NCBI GenBank assembly: GCA_019096195.1
Contig: JAGTXK010000138.1
Location: 186,001-250,000, forward strand
DNA from: Boletus sp. NGJ
Taxonomy: Eukaryota > Basidiomycota > Agaricomycetes > Boletales > Boletaceae
Direction: 5' to 3'
DNA length: 64,000 nt
The notes under the pieces were generated by a model. It was not told the DNA's origin. It saw nothing but the letters and a program-made list of their open reading frames with translations, and searched no databases. This document shows, piece by piece, positions 34,468 through 45,918 of the stretch (its first letter is position 1; the number at the start of each line of letters is the position of its first letter). Both the position numbers and the translations under genes were made by a program.

Positions 34468-36004
34468 TCATAGCTTCCTTTCCCTCTCTGAGTGGGTCGC
34501 GTCTGCCCGACTCTCGTTCCAACTCGTAGCCCAGTTATCCCCGCCTCCACTGATTTGAGTCCAGCCGACGTCTTCAGGGCACCATGGTGCACCATCGTAG
34601 GTCATACCCATGTGTACACCAGAGTCGAACGAGCTTTCCCCTACATCATAGTCTGGTTCATCATCCACGCAAATGACGTTCTCGCTCTCCATTTGCGTGC
34701 TTTGTTCGAGAAACCGATCGGTAAGCCCCCCAACTAGTTGAATCTTCCAGTTTTCGCGCCGTTGGCCGGCAACACTTCGTAACTCTAGCTCAGTACTTTG
34801 TTCCGCAACGTCGAGCATCACCTCTATGGATCCACCACACAAAACCGGCAGGTTATTTGTGAACCAGAGTTCCTGAACCCCGAAGATCACTTCTCCCCAT
34901 TGCTGAAACTGGAGAACCATTGCTTTTTCGATTTCCCTCAAGTCTGAAGGGTACCCTGCGCGTAGATGCGGTTCGTGCCGGTGCCTCGCTACTAACGTGT
35001 GGGGTTCCTTGATCGCACCACGAACGGCCTGCGTTCCATGTTCCCTTACTGCGTTGGAGAAACGGTCGTCCAACCGCCTAAAAGACGCAACCTGAGTGGC
35101 GCCGCCCAAGACCCCGTCCCGTCCCCAAGGGTCCTGCTCTTTGGGTATCCCTATAGTTGCGGTCTCTACCGCGTATCCCCACTGGTGCGCGACACTCTTG
35201 CACCACCGGACAAACTCGTCGACGGTCCATTCGAACTTGTGGTCGGTGTGCCGGAATATGCGATCGGTGCGGCCAGTCGGGTCGAGACACCCTTTTGGAT
35301 CCGCAATTCCTGGTGGGGACCACCTTCGGTTGAAAGTGTACGACGGAGTAGTGACGAGGAACACGCGTGGATGGTACACACAAAGTACAATGGGGGCGAC
35401 GTGGACGAGGACGTCGTCTGTCAAATGCTCGATGCTACGCATACCACACGGGTGCTCATCAGCTGGATAGAACAGCAGGATGACGTGATGAGACCTTACA
35501 GTTCGCTGGCGATGATACACTGCATATTAACGAACGCGGGATTGATCGCGTCGACGCTGCCTTGCCACAGCTCGACATCCAAAGGTTCCCAGCGCGTATA
35601 GAGAGGGTTGGCTGATGCCGGAGATGTGTATCTAGTGGCAAGTTCTAGTTGGGGGGATGAAATGTCCAGTCCTGCGATTCGTATCGCATGCAGATCAGGT
35701 GTATCTTGGTCGTTCAAGCCAACGTTGCAAAAGAGCGAGGACAGCGCGTGATCGTCATCTTGGAATTGATTCGGTGTCAGCCATGGGGCAGGCTGACAGA
35801 GTGTTGCAAGGAGGGCGCCTTCACCGCATCCAATATCTAGGATCTGTATGTTTTGTTGCACGAGATCACACAACGATTGATCCGAATTGTTTCACGAACC
35901 TCGGTGAGTCTCTCGCGTCGAAGAATGTCTAGTATCCATATTCTGCGCTGATGATGCAATGGAGGAAAGAAAGTAACTTTGGGGGGTTCGCAATCGCTTT
36001 GCAT
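34468..36004 (-). CDS. HEN1: HEN1-type small-RNA 2'-O-methyltransferase
   Basis: Methylates the 3'-terminal ribose of small RNAs, which protects them from uridylation and decay. Start MQSDCEPPKVTFFPPLHHQR with RRIWILDILRRERLTE after it; an intron then leads to ILDIGCGEGALLATL (SAM motif I), AGLDISSPQLELA (motif II), and CIIASEL joined by a 59-base intron to IEHLTDD. That joint creates E-L-I-E-H, the ExxEH metal motif unique to HEN1, and RHTDHKFEWTVDEFVRW supplies the later His with the FLVTTPSYTFN strand before it. After the catalytic domain come about 200 residues with little identity. No dsRNA-binding or La domain is present, as in animal, bacterial and fungal forms. Confidence 0.9.
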
Positions 36005-36428
36005 GACAAGGTCATCAAGTGATCAGACTGATCAGAAGTGGGATGCAACGAGGAGAATTGGAGGAAAGCAAGGAGGGGCAAGTCGGCACCCACTCGCAAG
36101 TCTGTCGTATACTAACTACACGGCAGGCACTTGGTCGGAGGAGACCCAACAAAGCCACAGTGAATTGCCACAAGTGTGTAAATAGAGGAGGATCTAGGCA
36201 ATTATAGGACCAAAACAGCAATATTATGGACAACAAGCGACGTAACAGCTAAACGAATGCCGGAAATGTACAAGGCAAACTGAACGAACAGTCGGATAAT
36301 ACAAGGGTGATTAGTGTAATGTATGGGAGCTCGGCGTGCAGGAAGATCTGGATCGGCTCCGAAAGTCTTTATGAACACAAGAAACATGCTGTTTTTTTTT
36401 TTTTCTCTCACGCAGAGCGGAGAGGGCA
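36005..36428. other. Intergenic between the HEN1 and G-alpha genes
   Basis: About 420 bases with a T-run (near 36391-36403). No recognised gene; it should hold the HEN1 promoter and the G-alpha 3' region. Confidence 0.4.
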
Positions 36429-38403
36429 TCAGACCAAGGCAGCTGATTGTAGGTAACCCCGGAAAATGGAGTCTCGCACTGGACAATTTCTTTGATGAGG
36501 AATGGAATGCCGTTACCAAGATGAGTACCTACCGTTGCCGATAATGCTCTGTGTAGCTTTTGTATCCTGGGGTAGCCCAGGTGAGCGGGGTGCAACGTAT
36601 CCTGGAACAAGGAGGACACTAACCGTAACATTAGTCAGGTGCGTATATAAGACTCGTCGGTTCTCGTTGTTCCTCCTGTGGACTTGCAAAAAATGTGCCC
36701 GGAAATATTGTACTACGGATTCGTACTCGTTGGGACGGTCGCCGTATGACAGGATACTTCTCCGTGTGAGTGACGGGATAAAGGCGTAACAGACACTTAC
36801 TATTTGGACACCGACAAGCCTTGCTGGAGCTTTTTTCTCAGAATGTCCGTCTTATCTATCGAACGATTACCTACTTAGCCCTCATTCTCGAAGTGTGCGT
36901 GGCGGACATACTAAGGAACAAGACTAGGTGGACGTTTTTGAGCAGCTGATTTGAACAAATTTGGGTAAAAAGTTGCAGCGAATCGTCAATACGGTTTGTG
37001 CGAGGGTCTTCTTCAAGGTACTATGTCGCGGTGCACGGAATTAAGCCGGGTTAGTGCCTAATGGGGCAAACGTACCTGGTCAAAAGCACTGATCGGGCTA
37101 ACAAAGATAATGGCGTTTGCATCATCAAAGTATGGCACCCATGAATGACGCTGTCCTCTGGCGCCACCGACGTCAAAGAGATGCCATGATACGGTCTTCC
37201 CGTGGATATCCACGTCAAAGATATGTTCAGCAACACCCATTGTCTGGATACGGGCGTGTAAAATGTCGTCTGCTGCGCATCAGCCAATAATGGCATGAAA
37301 CCCAATAGGAGGACCTACCTGTCGACGGAATGTATTCTTTGGCGGAGATGCGAGCAATATTATTTAAAAAGCTATGAAGGTGAAATGTTAGCAAAATCCA
37401 CGCATATATGCGCCAACTTACAATTCCGACCACTCATCGAGCTTCAACTTTCTCCTTGAAATCAAAGCACGAACAACCGGGTGTTCCCAAAGGGTTGTTA
37501 TGTCCTCCCGTGACTGGTCCAACAGCGTAGCGACGTTGTCGGCTAGAGTATCCGCACTAACATCAGTTGACGTAGCTGTACCTGGACGTTCAATGGTCAG
37601 TTCTGCGCTTTCCGTCTCAGCTCGTTTCGATCGTCTTCCCATGAGCTTCTGGCCTGCATGAATGGTTCTCGCCTGCCAGCCGCTGCGAACAAAGACTTCT
37701 CCTTTGCCAGATCCTGACACAGAAACACCACCGCTGAGCCGATCAGCCAGCTGGGGCTCTGTATTTACGAGGGACAGAAGGCGGCGGCGCAAATCCGAGA
37801 TGGAGTATTTTGTAGGGTTTGAAACCGTGGGGCTTGGAAGTTCTGCATCCAAGGAGGGAGCACCGATAGCCGAACCGACGAAGCTGGTGCGAGATGTCCC
37901 GACTAAAAGGGGGTCATCCTGGCTCAGTTCTTGGCGTTCCAGCGTGCTATGGGAGTCAGAGCCATCGTCGATGTCATCCCATGCCTCCGAGGTAACGAGG
38001 ATTTTTTTGATAGAACGGACGACGTTGAAGTATACGACAGTTCGCCAGGAGATGCGCTCGCTCTCGAGCGAAGCTGGGCTGTACATGAGCTGGAACTGCT
38101 TTTGCAATGTCGACTTGCCTGACTCAGCCTGGCCCAAGAGCAGCAACTTGGGGAACAAGTGACATCAGTCCCCCTCAAGTAAAGTGATAACATAACGATC
38201 AGTGTCACCTTGACGTCGCTCTTGGACTTTCTCAACTTCTCCCGTTCAATTCTGAGTTCCTCGTCGATTTGCTCCGATATGCGTCGAGCCTCGGCCTCCT
38301 GCTGGAGACGCACTTGGCGGTCAGTCTCCGACTCCGTTGCGGGGGGACGGAGCGCGATAGAGAGGGGGTCATCCTGGCTGCGAATGGAGGGTGTTCGCAT
38401 CAT
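36429..38403 (-). CDS. Divergent heterotrimeric G-protein alpha subunit
   Basis: Guanine-nucleotide switch of receptor signalling. Start MMRTPSIRSQDDP; there is no N-terminal MGxxxS myristoylation signal. Seen: basic coiled N-terminal helix (QVRLQQEAEARRISEQIDEE), G1 LLLLGQAESGKSTLQKQ, RTVVYFNVVRSIKKIL, then a Ser-rich insert of over 100 residues inside the helical domain; LDEWSEL, SAKEYIPSTDDILHARIQTM (switch I Arg and Thr), DVGGARGQRHSW (G3/switch II), FLNKTD (G4, codon split by an intron), YTHLTNVT, and the C-terminus NVRDSIFRGYLQSAALV ending at 36429. The catalytic Gln of DVGGQ is Ala here. The last exons are very short and were found by matching the conserved G-alpha end. About nine introns. 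Confidence 0.92.
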
Positions 38404-38510
38404 GATGGCGGTTTGAGATTAAGGACGGTTCCACACGACCTTAGTTGGCACAGAGGAAATCACTGTCTTTCTTGTTACATCCAGAAGTCACGCGTTACAC
38501 CCGTCACGCG

Positions 38511-39226
38511 ATGGTAAGTTCGTCCGATCCGCCACGGTCGCGCATGTGCTCACGGTCCCGTCCGCCAGTCCGTAACACTTCATACCTCCCATGGCGAGCT
38601 CAAGGTACGCTTTACCAAACTTTACTTGAGCGCTGCTACCATTTTACCCAAGATCGAGGTATTCTGCGAAGCCGTGCCGAAAACCGCAGAAGTGTGTGAT
38701 TCCACCGTGATACTTGATGTCTTCCATCTCATCCCCATGGCTCCAGAACTTCCTGGCCCTCTGCGGGTCCGGATATTATGACAACTGCGTATTTCACCGA
38801 AACATCAAGGGTTTCATGATCCAAACGGGTGACCCGTCTGGCTCAGGCAAAGGTGGCCAGAGCATATGGGGCCAACCTTTCGCAGATGAGATACGATCCA
38901 CACTCAAGGTGCCGAGTTTACCGCGCGTGATCCTCTCCCACTGAAACACCTGGTCCCACGATGTTCTGCTTCGCTAGTTCAACAACCGTGGTATGGTCGC
39001 TATGGCGAACTCTGGGCCCGATACGAATAAATCCCAGTTTTTCATCACATACGCAAAGCAACCACATCTTGACAGCAAATATACGATCTTCGGGAAGGTC
39101 ATTGACGGCAACGATTCCACTCTGGACTTGATGGAGCGTGTCCCCGTCAACAATAGAAACAGACCTCTCGCCGAAATCAAACTCACCCACGTAGGACATA
39201 AACTAAAGGTCGGGAACGAGTCCTGA
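38511..39226 (+). CDS. PPIL3-like spliceosomal cyclophilin
   Basis: Peptidyl-prolyl cis-trans isomerase of about 165 residues. Exon 1 is the ATG alone; a 55-base intron leads to [12 protein letters not shown], then [33 protein letters not shown] with [17 protein letters not shown] after it, and after another intron [20 protein letters not shown] followed by [19 protein letters not shown]. The active-site Arg (FHRNIKG), the Gln of MIQTGDP, MANSGP and SQFFITY are all conserved. The lack of a targeting signal and the LHTSHGELK start are the PPIL3/Cyp10 form found in spliceosomes. Confidence 0.94.
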
Positions 39227-39341
39227 ATCTGTTTTCTAGATAACAATCCATGCCAATCCCATTGCTGATGCCCAACTAGCGGGCCGTTGATGCCATCCAA
39301 CCTCCAGCGTAGTGATTACGTGCCATTGTAAGGTATCGAAT

Positions 39342-40573
39342 TCACCGCTTGATAAACCCGACAAGCTCTTTCTGCAGTTCTCTTTGTTTTCTTGCTTTGT
39401 CTATATCATCCACGCTGCGGAGATCATACACAATGTCGCGCGTCTTCCCAAAGTACACCTTTGGACGGTCATATCAATTATTGTTCTATTAGTAGAAGGG
39501 AACCGACCTCTTGAAGAAGGTTACGCATTTTGATCTCCATCTCCTCAATCATCCTTCCTGTGTTGGTAATATGCGACGAAGAATCCTGCAAGGGCCAGTC
39601 TTGCTCCGTCTAGATCGTAAAAGACGCAAGAAGTGAATTAAGAAGTTTGAAGTTTTAGCAACTCACCTGTCGAGTCATGCTTCCGCTCAGATTGACTTCT
39701 CCCGACGACTTCGCGTGCTCGGAAGTTTTCCTCTCTTGGCTAGCAACGGCGTGAATTTGAGTGTCTTCGCTGCGCCGTGTGACAAGCTGGAGCATAACCG
39801 TGGACGTCAGTTTGTAGTGAGCTTGCCTCCCGCGTTCTGCCGTTTCAAAGACGTGTATAGAGTCCCATGACCCGGATGGTTCATCCGCGGTCGAAGGATC
39901 CATCGCTAGGAAGAACACTCAATCAGTATCGGCGGTCCGTCATCCCAGGAGCGAAGGGTACGGAAGCACAACAGACTGTCCAGGAGCCGTCGCGGACCCA
40001 CCCTTCTTTAGCAGTACCACGCCAGCGAATCCGCCATCCTCGAGCTCCCAGAGGTAAACAGAAGAGACTCCCCCTTCGTAATATCTGTCACGTGTGGCGG
40101 GGGTAGTAAGATCTACATGGACGCGGGTAGCTGGAATGCCTACAATTCCCTATAAGTATCGAAAGCCTCGTTCGCCGCGATTTCCAGCTTGCGTAATTTC
40201 AGACTCGGAGTGGTTCCGTCTTCCAGAGGAGGGTCATACTCGTTGGACCACGGGGAACTAGGGAAATGTGTAAGAGTTTACGTCTTTGTTGGGGAAAGAG
40301 AACATGCTTGGGACGATCGATACCGAACTGCACGACGAGCATTGGGATGAAGCACACTCACCGATAGCTATCACCGTCTCTGTTATAATCGCAGGCAAGA
40401 TATTCCCTTCCGGTCGCGCGATCCGTCAAGACTTTGAGTGGCTGGTCAACACTACCGAGAAGATCCTCTGCGTAGTCGGGGCAGATCTGGATGAGAGCGT
40501 TGATGTTCTCTTCTACACGGGTTGGCGGCAGGCGCCGCATGAGATCGAGCATCGAGTCCACTGGATCAGCCAT
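39342..40573 (-). CDS. CAP2: F-actin capping protein beta subunit
   Basis: Partners with the alpha subunit to cap barbed ends of actin filaments in cortical patches. Start [20 protein letters not shown], then [40 protein letters not shown] with YDPPLEDGT after the intron, [58 protein letters not shown] with [11 protein letters not shown], a short basic/Ser insert, [29 protein letters not shown] and, after a 48-base intron, [20 protein letters not shown] with the tentacle helix to the stop at 39342. Five introns. Every conserved block of the family is present. Confidence 0.95.
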
Positions 40574-40779
40574 GCTGTAGGGAAAGACTACGCGTTACTG
40601 TGTTGCTGCGGTGGCTTCACAAAGTATGGTCACGGTGGTGTCGAACGCACGTGGCAACAACCCTTGCTAAATCAAGTGGCGCTTGCTACTGCCTTACAGT
40701 AATGCAAGAATCGACTACTGTGTCCATGGATCCGGCCTTGATTAGATGCATTCTTACACTTGGCCCCTCCTCAGCCTGA

Positions 40780-42029
40780 CTACGTACTGGCAACGTACGT
40801 TGGGTCGACTTCATCCGACTCTTTACCCTGGACACGTCCCGCTTCACGCTTGAAGTTTTCTGCTGCATTCTTCTCATTAGCTAGCGTCATAACGTTGAAT
40901 TTGTGGAGCTTGTAATAGTCCCTCAGGATGCTCACACCGCATACATTCTGAAGCCAACGCCTGAGTTATTATTGTCGCGCGACAAGATGGTAGCACGACA
41001 CACCTTGAAAACCTCCACGAGGACAAATACGTCTGGGTTGTCAAGGTCGACCACGTAGTTTTCAGGCATGCATTTCGCTATTTCCTCGATAACACTCATT
41101 CGAGTCAATGTGTTGTGGTTCCGCACTCGCAGGTCGATCTTGTACTGGCCAACAAATTCCTTGTGTGAACGAGGCCAACGAAATGCTGGCTGCGAACTTA
41201 CCTTGTGTACTTGAGGGGTCTCACCACTTCCCTGAGCCTCCGCGAAAAACGACGCAAATACACGCCGACACAGAGAATGTATCTCTGGAAGATTTGCCAC
41301 ACAAGATCCAGAGACTGGGATAAGCCTGTGGGTATACCTTGAAAGTGTCAAAGGTGTGATCAGATGGTCATTGGGACATGGGTATCCGTACTTTGTTCTC
41401 GTTACGCCCGTCCTCCGGACGTTCTCGGCATGTGTGACAATTAACTTGACTGGGTCTATCGGGGGCCTGCAAGAAATAAAGACCACTGGATGACATTAGT
41501 TTTGCGCTGATGTCGACGTCAACGTTCTCACCGCAAGGCGTATTCGTCTGGCAATTCACTGGAAGAAGAGATCAAGATACAATTACACAAAAAAAAAAAA
41601 CTGTCCGGATACCGACCGAATCGGTTTTCTGTCCGTGGACGCTTGATGGCGGCAAGTTCTTGTGCAATCAGGGTTTCAAAATCCACATTATCTTCGTCGT
41701 CGTCTGAAGCACGGCGTCCCCCGGCCTGATCCTTTCCTTCCATTGGCCACAGCTCAGTGGCCAGCTGATCATGATGAGCCCCAGAGATTTAAAGACAGGG
41801 AAGGGTTCTCACCGACTCAAACAAGTCATACAGCTCACCAACAGTTTGCTTTTCCTTTCCCTTGACACAGCTAGCCCAAACACCTGGACCATCGATAGCC
41901 CGTTTCGCCCAAGTAGGGGCTGGGCCATCCTGCTCGAGTATGCATCAATGTGGCCAACATCCATGCACCGTCGTAAACCCGTACTGAGCGATATTTTCGT
42001 TTCCGGGACTGTCGAGGGGTTTCTGACAT
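40780..42029 (-). CDS. TAN1: TAN1 THUMP-domain protein (tRNA ac4C adaptor)
   Basis: RNA-binding partner of the acetyltransferase Kre33 in forming N4-acetylcytidine at position 12 of leucine and serine tRNAs. Start MSETPRQSRKRKYR; after an intron DGPGVWASCVKGKEKQTVGE leads to LYDLFE, then an acidic exon (MEGKDQAGGRRASDDDED with DFETLIAQELAAIKRPR). The THUMP part follows: CVANLPEIHSLCRRVFASFF, LRVRNHNTLTRMSVIEEIAK, NYVVDLDNPDVFVLVEVFK and NVCGVSILRDYYKLHKFNVM, ending DEVDPTYVAST. Several introns. Order of blocks and the RNHNTL and VDL..PD..VLVEV motifs identify the family clearly. Confidence 0.9.
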
Positions 42030-42372
42030 TTTGTTTCTGTTCGCTTGGTCAAGGTTTGATGTCTGATTCAAAGTGTCCTCTACCCGTTTCAAATCTACAT
42101 TTAGTAGCTTGGCGTGGTATTGCGGCTGTTACCTCGAACCCAGGCAGCAAGTCACTATACACTACGGTATCTAAGCAAATAAGTGGAACACTATTCATCT
42201 ATTCCGCACATCATACATACACTACGCAGTCAAAATAGACAAACCCCATTAACTGAAATATAATGACACGTCCTTTCGCGTTTGTTAGGCGCCAAGGTGC
42301 TCCCCAGCCAACCGTGGCTCAACACTGTCTTTCCACTGTGCCCTCTTCCGGATGATGAAACCACCACACACA
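42030..42372. other. Intergenic between TAN1 and the bHLH gene
   Basis: About 340 bases, AT-richer than its flanks, with no recognised feature. It should contain the TAN1 promoter and the bHLH 3' untranslated region. Confidence 0.4.
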
Positions 42373-43528
42373 CTAGTCATCGTCGTCGTCATCGTCGTCA
42401 TCGTCGCCTTTCTCTCCACCGGTCCATTTTCGTTCCCACAGTGGAAGCGGCGCGTCTGGTTGGGGATGTTGCAATGGGTGATCAACTGGCAAGGCACTGC
42501 GAGCCACTTGGAGTCGCTGCATCAAGATCTCCCGCTCTGACAGCAGTTCGTGCAAGTGGTCAATGGCTAAAGAAAGGAGGTAAGGATATAGTAGGCTTTG
42601 TATAACATCACTCACTCTTGGATAACACGACATACTCGCTTCTGGGTCCCGCCCGCCCATCGATTTTTTCACCATCATCGACCTTTGCCTTCCCCTTTCC
42701 TCTTCGCCGACCCTTGGGTTTACCATCTGCAAGTTGTTGTTCGTCTTCCGCCTGGCACGCCTCTCTGAGTGCTGGTATGGTTTCGCAAAGGGTGTCATAT
42801 CCCCTGCGGATATTTGCCCTTCGTTTTTGCTCAGATTGGATGTGATTTGCCTTTTTCTGTGACGACGACAACAACACCACCTTATTTTGAGGCAGTAGCT
42901 GCGCCTCATCGAGGAGGTTCTGGTGAGAGGAAGAACGATGTCGCTTGTTCGACAGTTTTCCATCAGGCGGAGGAGATCGCTTCGCTTTCGAGGATGAGAA
43001 CCTCGCAGTTGTGGAGGATGATGTCAGGAGATCTACGGGAGATTGTCTAGACGATGACGACGACGAACTGTGGTCGTATGAATGGGGATCCGCGCGGGTT
43101 CGCTTTGGATCCGCGGTAGAATTCATAACATGGTAGAAGGGAAGCTGCGCCAGCTGGCTGTGTGAGTTTGATGAACCCAGATGTGTAGATAGCGGATTTG
43201 CCAACTCGGTATCATCGGCATTAGTAGCCAGGGATCGCTGCTGCCTTGTGGAGTACGATAGAGTGAGTGGATTGGTCTGCGCCTGTTGTTGCGTGTGTAC
43301 CGATGCCCTGGGGCTCTCGCCAAGAGAATATGGACCAAGCGGGTACCGCCAGTTGTCCCCGTCCAGCGACATGAGATCCTTGGTCGCTTTCGTGAGTGCC
43401 TCTTTTCCATGAGCTGGTGGCATGTGCTCATGGGAGATCTCAAGCTGCATGCTCCAGTCGACAGGAAATGCAGCAGCATCGAGGAAGGACTGGAACGCCC
43501 GGGACTCTGACGGAGTCAGCAACGACAT
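42373..43528 (-). CDS. bHLH transcription factor
   Basis: Nuclear DNA-binding factor of about 370 residues. The N-terminal two thirds are Ser/Gln-rich and disordered. The basic region and helix 1 read KKANHIQSEQKRRANIRRGY then DTLCETIPALREA; the H-x3-E-x3-R pattern (His, Glu, Arg at positions 5, 9 and 13) is the class-B type that binds CACGTG E-boxes. A long charged loop of about 40 residues (KGRRRGKGKAKVDDGEK) separates helix 2, RSEYVVLSKTIDHLHELLSE, whose joint SK|T is made by a short intron. Helix 2 continues into REILMQRLQVA without a clear zipper. The C-terminus is WERKWTGGEKG followed by ten Asp, coded by a GAC/GAT repeat. Confidence 0.85.
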
Positions 43529-45287
43529 TGAATGGGTGGAAGGTGACGAGGAAGGGATGTTTGCTTGAGTGTTTCAGTATGGCGGTTGTACTGAATGGAC
43601 GACCTGTGGATTCCTAAGACCTGTGGCTGGGCATTCCCCATATGCGATTTCCGTTTTAGGAACATTCATGTGGCTCCAACTGTTCCCTATTCGTGAACCG
43701 TACCAACGTTACAAGCTCGTTGCAGCCAGCCATTATCGATTCCTTGTATCGTTACATCCATGGCCCGTCTGACTTGGCACTGATCTAGTGTGTATGGCCG
43801 GGAAAATTCGGGGTTGGCAACTTCGCACTGTTCAAACTCATCTCACGTGTCTGTGTCGGCGAAAAACGCGATGTCTTCATACTTGGCTGCCAAGTTTGGT
43901 ACACCCGGAGGAAGGAGAAGGTCTGTACCGAAATTATGTTGCACGTGAACTTGACATTGGAAATGACCGTCTATTCTTGGGAAAGATCTACTGTCATTGT
44001 AATGGTTGCAATTCGTACATTCCAGTTGCCTGTCGATTTGAAAACAAAAGGCGCGGGTTTGACCACGGTAACCCGAGCATCCCGAGGAATTGGTGCATGA
44101 AGCTCTCATTTAGATGGTAAAGTCTACCCCGAAATTAGAGCCGACCCAAGTATGTTGCGAGAACATTACATCGATTACTGTTAATGAGTCGACAACGGGC
44201 ATCAAACTTCATCCAAACACCTTGTCAGACAGACGATTATGATATTCATGCGGATGTCACATTCGGCATCCTCCGGCGAGAGATGCTATGAGACGACCGA
44301 CCTACATCACGACGGCCAAGGCCGCAACACTCGTTGCATATTCAGCATCGACAGGCCAAGTACAATCTATGGATTTGTCTCAACGTGGACATCGAGCAAG
44401 TCTACTCGCGCAGGCACCAGGGCTTGTCTCTAACTGTCTCAGCCGAGTGCGGAACCGTCGGACGTCGCAGGAAGCAAATTCATCAACAGGACTCCTCCCT
44501 ACATATCAAATAATCGTCAGGAAACACAATGGTGATTGGCATGGGTGTGTAGCCGAGTATACTGAGAGGCATCGCGCACTATTTGGTCGAAGGCTTGTCC
44601 TCGAGGACCTGCTGACCGAATGGAAGCAAGTGTCACCTGGCAACCATGACGGCGCAATATTAATGGACGACCGTTACGGTGCCAAGCGCGGCACTGCTAG
44701 ATCGGTAATTCCGAGGGAGACCAGGAAGAAATTTGCTCCGTGACAAGGGAGTCGAAAAAAAAAAAAAAAGTAAAACAGGAAGGTTAATACTCTTCCCCTT
44801 CTACCGTCCTCAAGAGCGGATAGCGCGTTGCGGGGAGTTTGCCCACTCGACAGATAGAGACTGACCAAAAAAAAAAAAAAAAAAAAGGTCAGTGGATTCA
44901 GTGTCCGAGCTATCAACGATCCCGCTTACTGAGGTATGGGAACTATCAGGATTGAAAGACCCATAAGTAATTCAGGTGCACAGTGGAGTATCTAGGTCAT
45001 TAGTTCTGAAAATCTCGTTTAGCCACATTCACGGATCTATGTTGAAAAACACCGTGGAGTGGTAGTGTAAGTGGTACATCGAAGAGCAGACTATGCAAGG
45101 AATAGAAAGATGTGGTGAGGCAGTGGTATAGGAGTAAAGTATGGGGTCAGGTCCAAGGAAGCCGAAGGAAATATGAAGCGGGCCTCGACATGTTCAGCAG
45201 TGATTCGAAATGCGACAATCCATGGAAAGGCTGAAGATCGCACAGCGGCACCCAAAACACAAGAGAAAACTGCAGTTAAGCGAAATT
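43529..45287. other. 1.7-kb stretch without a supported gene
   Basis: Two open frames on the plus strand (about 43800-44110 and 44288-44743) are each of 100-150 codons but match nothing I know and cannot be joined by obvious introns. The stretch carries two adenine runs, 15 bases at 44755-44769 and 20 bases at 44867-44886; the second lies between a perfect 7-base inverted repeat. It could hold a broken or fast-evolving gene; no firm call. Confidence 0.35.
44860..44893. repeat. A20 tract flanked by a perfect 7-bp inverted repeat
   Basis: ACTGACC (44860-44866), twenty A (44867-44886), then GGTCAGT (44887-44893). On either strand this can fold as a 7-bp stem with a 20-base loop of A or T. Confidence 0.75.
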
Positions 45288-45918
45288 CTAGCGTTGGGAC
45301 GCCAACGACGACAGAGACAACCCTTGTGCAAGCTCTGGCTTCCACGCGACTCTTCGAGAGGCTTCGGCGTAGTCGACCCATTCTCTTCTTCGTTCCTTGC
45401 TCTCGAGCCAGTCCTTGTCTAGAGAGGATACTTCAAGCTCGTAAAAGTGATATGTTGTTGAAGGCGACTTGATGGTTGTCACGTATCGTGTAATTCTGCC
45501 ACGAACGCCCGCTGTAAGAAAGAACGAGGGCAGAGAATGGAATAGGACATTCATCAGGAGATGAGATGACGGATAGAGGGACAAAGGGTGAGACCTTCTT
45601 CCAAGGCTTCCCGCGAGGCTGCAGCCTCCAACATTACATCTGTGGGCTCCCAGCCCCCCTTTGGTACTTGAAAAAAAAAAGGCGAGTCAGATGCGAAGGC
45701 AACGGAAAAAGCTAACCAGGTCCGGACAAGAACCAACGCGTGTGGTAGTACAAGGCTCTTTACATAAGATGAAGGAAAGGATGTCAGATGGGAAAATACG
45801 CACAGACCCACAAGTCTTGACGTTTCCGACTTGTAATGACAAGCACCTTGCCCGCGGCGCTTGTGATCGGAATGGCGCAGCATACCACGCGAGGAACTTC
45901 GCGACCTTTTGTGCCCAT
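45288..45918 (-). CDS. Nudix hydrolase, diphosphoinositol-polyphosphate phosphatase-like
   Basis: Small Nudix enzyme of about 155 residues in three exons. Start MGTKGREVPRVVCCAIPITS, then GKVLVITSRKRQDLWV; an intron with donor GTGCGT ends at TTTTTTCAAG and gives LPKGGWE in frame. The Nudix box is complete: G-GWEPT-D-VMLEAAASREALEEAGV, where the REALEE glutamates bind metal; its last Ala codon is split by a second intron. The rest, RGRITRYVTTIKSPSTTYHF with YELEVSSLDKDWLES, REWVDYAEASRRVAWKPEL, matches Aps1/DDP1-type enzymes, which cleave diphosphoinositol polyphosphates and diadenosine polyphosphates. The substrate is inferred from family only. Confidence 0.9.

Noticed and set aside
36300-36800. 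Separate small genes on either strand near 36.3-36.8 kb
   Set aside because: The minus-strand sequence is explained by the last short exons of the G-alpha gene; the plus-strand frame is its shadow.
44755-44886. Ends of a retroelement marked by A-runs
   Set aside because: No reverse transcriptase, target-site duplication or second copy was visible, so the runs alone are not enough.
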